Below, piece after piece: positions 4,031 through 7,444 of a DNA stretch of 7,444 bases. The notes beneath the pieces are model-generated. The model saw only the letters and a program-made list of their open reading frames with translations. It did no database searches and was not told the origin of the DNA. This stretch comes from Candidatus Kaiserbacteria bacterium. Its GTDB lineage: Bacteria > Patescibacteriota > Minisyncoccia > Phycocordibacterales > UBA918. The first letter of the stretch is position 1. Each line of letters opens with the position of its first letter. The translations under genes were made by a program, and so were the position numbers. Location of the stretch: contig SKHJ01000023.1 of NCBI GenBank assembly GCA_007116965.1, positions 1 to 7,444 of the forward strand, written 5' to 3'.

Positions 4031-5401
4031 ATGGAAGAGTATTTCAAAGGCAAACGAGTGACAGTGATGCGGGTTGGTCTCTTGGGGCGTGGTGTTGGTG
4101 ATGCGGCCTATCTAGCGGAGATGGGTGCACATGTGCACGTGGTTGATGATGCGCCACAAGCAGTGATGCAACCGTCAGTCGATGCTTTGGCTAAATATTC
4201 CAATATAACCTTCACCTTTGGCGAATACCAGACTAAGCACTTCACTGATACTGATTTTGTCTTGGTGGGTGCCGGAGCGCCGTTTGATCTGCCGGTGTTG
4301 CAGGCCGCACAAGCGGCTGAGGTCCCGCTCAAGCAGTCAGCTGCCTGGTTCGCTGAACTATCGGGCATCCCGGTTATTGGTGTTACGGGTACTCGCGGCA
4401 AGAGTACCGTCACGCACCTTATTCACCATGTCCTCAGTAGCGTGACCGGAGAGGAAGTGCTGCTTGGTGGCAATATCCGTGGCGTCTCCAACCTACAACT
4501 GCTCAAGCAAGTGAAAGAAGATTCGCTCTGTGTCATGGAGCTTGATAGCTGGCAGTTGCAGGGTTGGGGCTGGGCGGAAATGTCTCCTGATATCGCGGTC
4601 TTTACTAGCTTTATGCCTGATCATCTCAACTATTACCAAAAAGCGGGTGTGTCGCGCGAAGCGGCCCTACAACAATACTTTGCCGACAAAGCCAACATCT
4701 TTCGCTATCAGGAGGGTAGTGGGGTTTTGGTCACAACGCCTGAAGTATTCAGCCAAGCGCAGACCTTTGCTAAAGATATGCACATTACGTTGGGGCAGGA
4801 AGTAGTGCTGGCCGACACCTCATCGTTGCCGGAGGATATGTTGCTCGCGATGCCGGGTGAGCACAACCGCCTCAACGCTGCCTTGGCCTACGAAGCCCTC
4901 AAGGCCTTGAGCTTGACCGACGAGGAGATATTCCCAGCCTTTAGTACCTTCCGGGGAGTAGAAGGACGACTGCAATACTGCGGTCTGGTGGGTGAGGTGG
5001 CGGTCTACAACGACAACAACGCCACCACCCCACAGGCGACCATTGCCGGCCTGCAGGCAGTGGGAGAGCGAGGCAAGCAGAATGTCACCTTGATCGCGGG
5101 TGGAGCCGATAAGCAACTGGAGGTAGCTGAGCTCGCCCACGCTATTACTCAATATTGTCAGCGGGTCATCTTGTTATCAGGGAGTGGTACCGACCGCTTG
5201 CTTGAGTTACTGCACAATGGCTCAGTCGGCATCAGTGTGGTTGAGTCGCTCGAGCAGGCAGTCAAGACCGCGTTCTCTGGAGCTGCGCCGGGTTCTATTG
5301 TCTTATTTTCGCCCGGCTTTGCTTCCTTTGGTCTTTTTAAGAATGAGTACGAGCGTAATGATGAGTTTATGAGTTTGCTGCAGAATATATGCGCACAGTG
5401 A
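4031..5401 (+). CDS. murD: UDP-N-acetylmuramoyl-L-alanine--D-glutamate ligase (MurD)
   Basis: MurD adds D-glutamate to UDP-MurNAc-L-Ala with ATP, in the cytoplasm, as the second amino-acid step of peptidoglycan precursor synthesis. The 456-residue length is normal. The N-terminal Rossmann-like domain contains VGLLGRGVGD (15-24), the central ATPase domain GVTGTRGKST (117-126), then GGNIRG (146-151), ELDSWQL (170-176), MPDHLNYY (195-202), the lysine K220 in a position suitable for carbamylation, and GEHNRLNAA (276-284). The C-terminal domain has YNDNNATTP (326-334), GGADK (357-361) and SPGFASFGLFKNEYERNDEF (427-446). Several motifs differ from the E. coli-type versions (ELSSFQL, SPACASFD), a pattern I associate with Patescibacteria. 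Arg14 sits where most family members have a glycine. The stop overlaps the start of the next small ORF (TGATG). Confidence 0.95.
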   Translation: MEEYFKGKRVTVMRVGLLGRGVGDAAYLAEMGAHVHVVDDAPQAVMQPSVDALAKYSNITFTFGEYQTKHFTDTDFVLVGAGAPFDLPVLQAAQAAEVPLKQSAAWFAELSGIPVIGVTGTRGKSTVTHLIHHVLSSVTGEEVLLGGNIRGVSNLQLLKQVKEDSLCVMELDSWQLQGWGWAEMSPDIAVFTSFMPDHLNYYQKAGVSREAALQQYFADKANIFRYQEGSGVLVTTPEVFSQAQTFAKDMHITLGQEVVLADTSSLPEDMLLAMPGEHNRLNAALAYEALKALSLTDEEIFPAFSTFRGVEGRLQYCGLVGEVAVYNDNNATTPQATIAGLQAVGERGKQNVTLIAGGADKQLEVAELAHAITQYCQRVILLSGSGTDRLLELLHNGSVGISVVESLEQAVKTAFSGAAPGSIVLFSPGFASFGLFKNEYERNDEFMSLLQNICAQ

Positions 5402-5547
5402 TGTTATTGGTGATAATCGTCATATTAATTTTTCTAAGCGTTTTTTCCTTTGTCGCGGGGGCTAGTGTAGATTTGATAGTGGTAACGGTAATGTTTGTAT
5501 TTACTGCGCTGTTGATTTTAAATTTTACTTTTTTAAGGAAGGTGTAA
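5401..5547 (+). CDS. 48-residue two-helix membrane protein overlapping the murD stop
   Basis: An ORF of 48 codons starts at the ATG that shares one base with the murD TGA (TGATG), a classic coupling arrangement; an in-frame ATG at 5389 would give 52 residues. The product is almost wholly hydrophobic: MLLVIIVILIFLSVFSF, then a short AGASVD turn, then a second helix ending in FLRKV, which suggests a helical hairpin with a cytoplasmic basic C-terminus. I recognise no family. In dcw clusters ftsW often follows murD, but this is too short and lacks FtsW motifs. It is AT-rich relative to murD and belongs compositionally to the next segment. Its reality rests on the overlap and the clean membrane pattern. 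Confidence 0.5.
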   Translation: MLLVIIVILIFLSVFSFVAGASVDLIVVTVMFVFTALLILNFTFLRKV

Positions 5548-5601
5548 TTAAAAAGGCAGAAAAAAAGAATGCACGAATTTTTAATAATGTAGTAATTACA
5601 A

Positions 5602-5607
5602 AAGGAG
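5602..5607 (+). promoter_or_regulatory. Classical Shine-Dalgarno (AAGGAG) before a GTG start
   Basis: AAGGAG is separated by 8 nt from the GTG at 5616. It decides the start of the 89-residue gene and is the only strong Shine-Dalgarno in the window. It is a poor match to the AUUCC tail of this 16S rRNA. Confidence 0.65.
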
Positions 5608-5615
5608 CAACAATA

Positions 5616-5885
5616 GTGGCTAACAGGAGCGGTCTGCAGAGTGCTGTTGAGTTTGCTAGTAAACACCAAGCCGGGTTTGCCGCTGTATTTGACTATGGAA
5701 TTGATGGATCTTTGACATTATACTGGTCTCAGCTAAACGATGTTAGATATATTGGTAATGGCTTTGTGGTATTAGAGCTTAAAAAATTAATACGGTTTTT
5801 TAATATTACCCAGGTTGAGTTGCTGTTTGCTAGAAATGAGGATGCGCAAGCTTTTTGTAATTTAGTGAAAGAGAAGCTACCTTAA
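5616..5885 (+). CDS. Hypothetical 89-residue protein in an AT-rich segment
   Basis: Starts at GTG with a well-placed AAGGAG. The product is a small mixed alpha/beta protein: an N-terminal helix (SGLQSAVEFASKHQ), alternating hydrophobic strands (AAVFDYG, LTLYWSQ, GFVVLEL) and a C-terminal helix (EDAQAFCNLVKEKLP). There is no signal peptide or membrane segment, so it is probably cytoplasmic. I do not recognise the family. It uses many A/T-ending codons, unlike murD and murC, and has the only clear Shine-Dalgarno here, so it may have been acquired. The Nudix gene starts 23 nt after its stop. Confidence 0.65.
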   Translation: MANRSGLQSAVEFASKHQAGFAAVFDYGIDGSLTLYWSQLNDVRYIGNGFVVLELKKLIRFFNITQVELLFARNEDAQAFCNLVKEKLP

Positions 5886-5887
5886 TA

Positions 5888-5904
5888 TTTCAGAAAATCT
5901 GAAA
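5888..5904. repeat. 7-bp inverted repeat just before the Nudix gene
   Basis: TTTCAGA (5888-5894), AAA and TCTGAAA (5898-5904) form a small perfect dyad 4 nt before the ATG at 5909. It could be an operator or a weak hairpin affecting initiation. No T-run follows on the plus strand. Confidence 0.35.
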
Positions 5905-5908
5905 AAAT

Positions 5909-6421
5909 ATGAATAGATTTTACAAGTACGATTTACCGGACAAGCCCTTCCATATTTCTGTTGGCGCTGTTCTATTCGACGATAATCATCGAATATGTCT
6001 GCATCACTTTTATAAAAATCACGTACCAGCAAAACTCCATTTTCTAATAGATTTTATGGACGAATGCTACCATTTGATGCGTGAATCGCTTGAAGGTAAC
6101 GAACCACTGCAAGACGCAGTGTTACGAGGTATTCGTGAAGAGTTTGGTGCGACTGGTGTGGTTGAGCGATATCTCGGTGCGAAAATAGATGAAATACAGC
6201 AGCCCGATGGTCAGACTTTCGAAAAGCTCACTATCTACCACGCAGTTCGTCTCACTGGTTTTAAAGAAAGGGTAGTCAGTGATGTCGAAAGCCAGACCAA
6301 AATGGAGTGGTGCAGTCCGGCAGAAGCTTTAGCCATCTATGATGCGCAATGTCGTGTTACTCAGCGCCCAGAACTGGACGAACGCATTATCATCCAAAGA
6401 TTTATTGATTTATACTTATGA
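5909..6421 (+). CDS. Nudix-family hydrolase with a degenerate Nudix box
   Basis: A 170-residue protein, normal for a single Nudix domain; the family mostly hydrolyses nucleoside diphosphates linked to another moiety. The first strand (HISVGAVLFDDNHRICLHH, 15-33) fits the Nudix fold. The box GX5EX7REUXEEXGU maps to residues 59-81 as E-x5-E65-x7-R73-G-I-R-E77-E78-F-G-A. The metal-binding EE and the upstream E65 and R73 are kept, but the first glycine is glutamate (E59) and the E of REU is glycine (G74). Activity is likely but the substrate is unknown. The ATG at 5909 has no Shine-Dalgarno. The stop overlaps the next ATG (ATGA, 6418-6421), so it is coupled to the downstream frame that leads into murC. 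Confidence 0.8.
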   Translation: MNRFYKYDLPDKPFHISVGAVLFDDNHRICLHHFYKNHVPAKLHFLIDFMDECYHLMRESLEGNEPLQDAVLRGIREEFGATGVVERYLGAKIDEIQQPDGQTFEKLTIYHAVRLTGFKERVVSDVESQTKMEWCSPAEALAIYDAQCRVTQRPELDERIIIQRFIDLYL

Positions 6422-6906
6422 ACGAGAAAGAACTTGGTTTTATTAGTGCCGAGCAAAAATATTTGCACGAGCCAGATAGCGGGATGAATGACGCGGCTCA
6501 GTTTCTCTCTGACCCAGAATCTTTCATCGTGTCATTACTAGACGAAATTCCCACCGGTAATCCAATCGAACAGATTGGTCATGTAGCATCTGCTATCTCA
6601 GACACCATCGACACTATAGTCTATGTCGATGTTGCAAACGTGGCAGATGAAGATATTGCGGTGATTCTACAGTATGGTCCTGCACAATCAGAGTCTGAAA
6701 CCGCACTTTTTCGTTTATTTAAGCGCGCCGGCCTCCTCGAGGCAGATGTCGCAGCTTGGGTCCATTCGTTACCTCCTCGAGAGGACGGGTTACAAGGAAA
6801 ACTAAAAGATCGCGGTACCTTAGCAAACTACGGCAAGTATACGCAGAGTAGGGTGGCTATGCAGCAAATTTGTGAGAGAAATGATTGTTGCAGTATACTA
6901 GCAGTA
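6418..6906 (+). CDS. Unidentified 163-codon frame, open and in frame into murC
   Basis: The ATG at 6418 overlaps the Nudix stop (ATGA). The frame is open for 163 codons and reaches the murC ATG at 6907 in the same frame with no stop, so the whole frame from 6418 runs past the window end. The product is hydrophilic and acidic near the start (EKELGFISAEQKYLHEPDS), with strand-like VVYVD-type and helix-like segments (SETALFRLFKRAGLLEADVA). The last ~25 residues, including ERNDCCSILAV, look less protein-like and overlap the murC promoter. Options are a true N-terminal extension of MurC, a gene that lost its stop, or an upstream frameshift; in the +2 frame a TAG at 6847-6849 would end it naturally. 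I recognise no family. That it is coding is fairly certain; where it ends is not. Confidence 0.6.
6870..6899 (+). promoter_or_regulatory. Internal promoter giving a leaderless murC mRNA
   Basis: TTGTGA (6870-6875), a 4/6 match to the -35 consensus, and TATACT (6894-6899) are separated by 18 nt. The murC ATG at 6907 follows after 7 nt, the same spacing as at 3152. It lies inside the upstream open frame. Confidence 0.6.
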
Positions 6907-7444
6907 ATGGCACGTGAGATAGCGATATCAGCAGTACAAAAAATCCACTTTATCGGCATCGGTGGTATTGGGATGTCAGCTTTGGCGCGGTTTTTTATCC
7001 AAGAAAAAAAGACCGTGACTGGTTCCGACGCGGCTGCGTCCATTGTTACCGAGGGGTTGGAACAGATTGGTATCAAGATTGTCTACGAGCAGTCGGCCAC
7101 CAATATCACTGATGAGACCGACCTCTTTATCTACACCGAAGCGATGGCAAGTGACCATCCAGAGCTGGTGACTGCTCGTGCCACCGGCAAGCCGGTCATC
7201 AACTACTTTGAAGCATTGGGCTTAGTGGCCAACCCGTATTATCTCATCGCCGTGGCTGGTACGCACGGCAAGACCACCACTACCGCGATGATCACCGATA
7301 TATTTGAGGCCGCCGAGAAGGATCCGACGGCCATCATCGGCTCGCTGCGCGCCAAGACCAAAAGTAACTTCCGGGCTGGCAAGAGTAAGTACTGCATCGT
7401 CGAAGCCTGTGAGTATAACCGTGACTTCCTCTCACTTACTCCTG
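6907..7444 (+). CDS. murC: UDP-N-acetylmuramate--L-alanine ligase (MurC), N-terminal part
   Basis: MurC attaches L-alanine to UDP-MurNAc using ATP, the step before MurD. From the ATG at 6907, 179 codons are present and the gene leaves the window; full-length MurC is about 450 residues. HFIGIGGIGMSALA (14-27) is the N-terminal nucleotide-binding signature, and the 16 residues before GIGG are a normal lead-in. AVAGTHGKTTTTAMI (115-129) is the ATP P-loop, and IVEACEYNRDFLSLTP (164-179) matches the conserved EACEY segment. The start is supported by family length and by the TATACT box 7 nt upstream, but the frame stays open upstream to 6418, so an extended 5' fusion form is possible from the operon transcript. 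Confidence 0.93.
   Translation, partial: MAREIAISAVQKIHFIGIGGIGMSALARFFIQEKKTVTGSDAAASIVTEGLEQIGIKIVYEQSATNITDETDLFIYTEAMASDHPELVTARATGKPVINYFEALGLVANPYYLIAVAGTHGKTTTTAMITDIFEAAEKDPTAIIGSLRAKTKSNFRAGKSKYCIVEACEYNRDFLSLTP

Noticed and set aside
4820..5152. Minus-strand frame antisense to murD
   Set aside because: Opposite conserved MurD motifs, with no promoter or family resemblance.
5569..5592. Seven-residue ORF before the 89-residue gene
   Set aside because: Too short, with no evidence of translation, and out of frame with the following gene.
6828..7076. Minus-strand frame antisense to the murC start
   Set aside because: Overlaps the conserved MurC N-terminus and promoter; no independent support.

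Overview
The window most likely comes from a Patescibacteria (Candidate Phyla Radiation) genome. Several things point this way. The 16S rRNA stands alone, with no 23S or 5S behind it. One gene has the two-helix 'T4SS pilin' membrane core that is common in these genomes. MurD carries variant motifs (ELDSWQL, MPDHLNYY, SPGFASF) that I associate with this group from memory. The tRNA has no encoded CCA, genes are compact, and apparent leaderless promoters are frequent. The class cannot be fixed from the sequence alone.

Layout. Positions 1-117 are the 3' end of a 16S rRNA whose anti-Shine-Dalgarno core reads AUUCC instead of CCUCC. A chain of hairpins follows (113-284), ending in a strong bidirectional terminator (307-349). 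Convergent to it, on the minus strand, is a 419-residue T4SS-pilin-like protein with a long repeat-containing C-terminal extension (373-1632). A tRNA-Ile(GAU) (1777-1850) sits inside a perfect 21-bp leader/trailer stem and is followed by a small terminator. About 300 bp of non-coding DNA then consists largely of hairpins (1876-2169). A minus-strand pair follows: a small membrane/coiled-coil protein (2790-3029) and a DedA/SNARE-associated-type membrane protein (2201-2782).

Plus-strand genes begin at 3152 with a polytopic membrane protein of unknown function, then murD (4031-5401). An AT-rich stretch follows, with a 48-residue two-helix membrane ORF overlapping the murD stop (5401-5547) and an unidentified 89-residue gene with a classical Shine-Dalgarno (5616-5885). 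Then come a Nudix-type gene (5909-6421) and an open frame starting at an ATGA overlap (6418) that runs without a stop into murC, which leaves the window at 7444.

How it fits together. murD and murC make the cytoplasmic peptidoglycan precursor. They resemble a dcw cluster in which the usual ftsW and murG positions hold unrelated small genes. Four protein starts (1632 minus, 3152, 4031, 6907) lie 7-8 nt after a -10-like hexamer, which predicts leaderless mRNAs. This agrees with the altered anti-Shine-Dalgarno sequence. The one clear Shine-Dalgarno is in the AT-rich segment, which looks compositionally foreign. The points most worth following are the 16S tail, the tRNA-Ile precursor stem, the hairpin array after it, and the in-frame join to murC.
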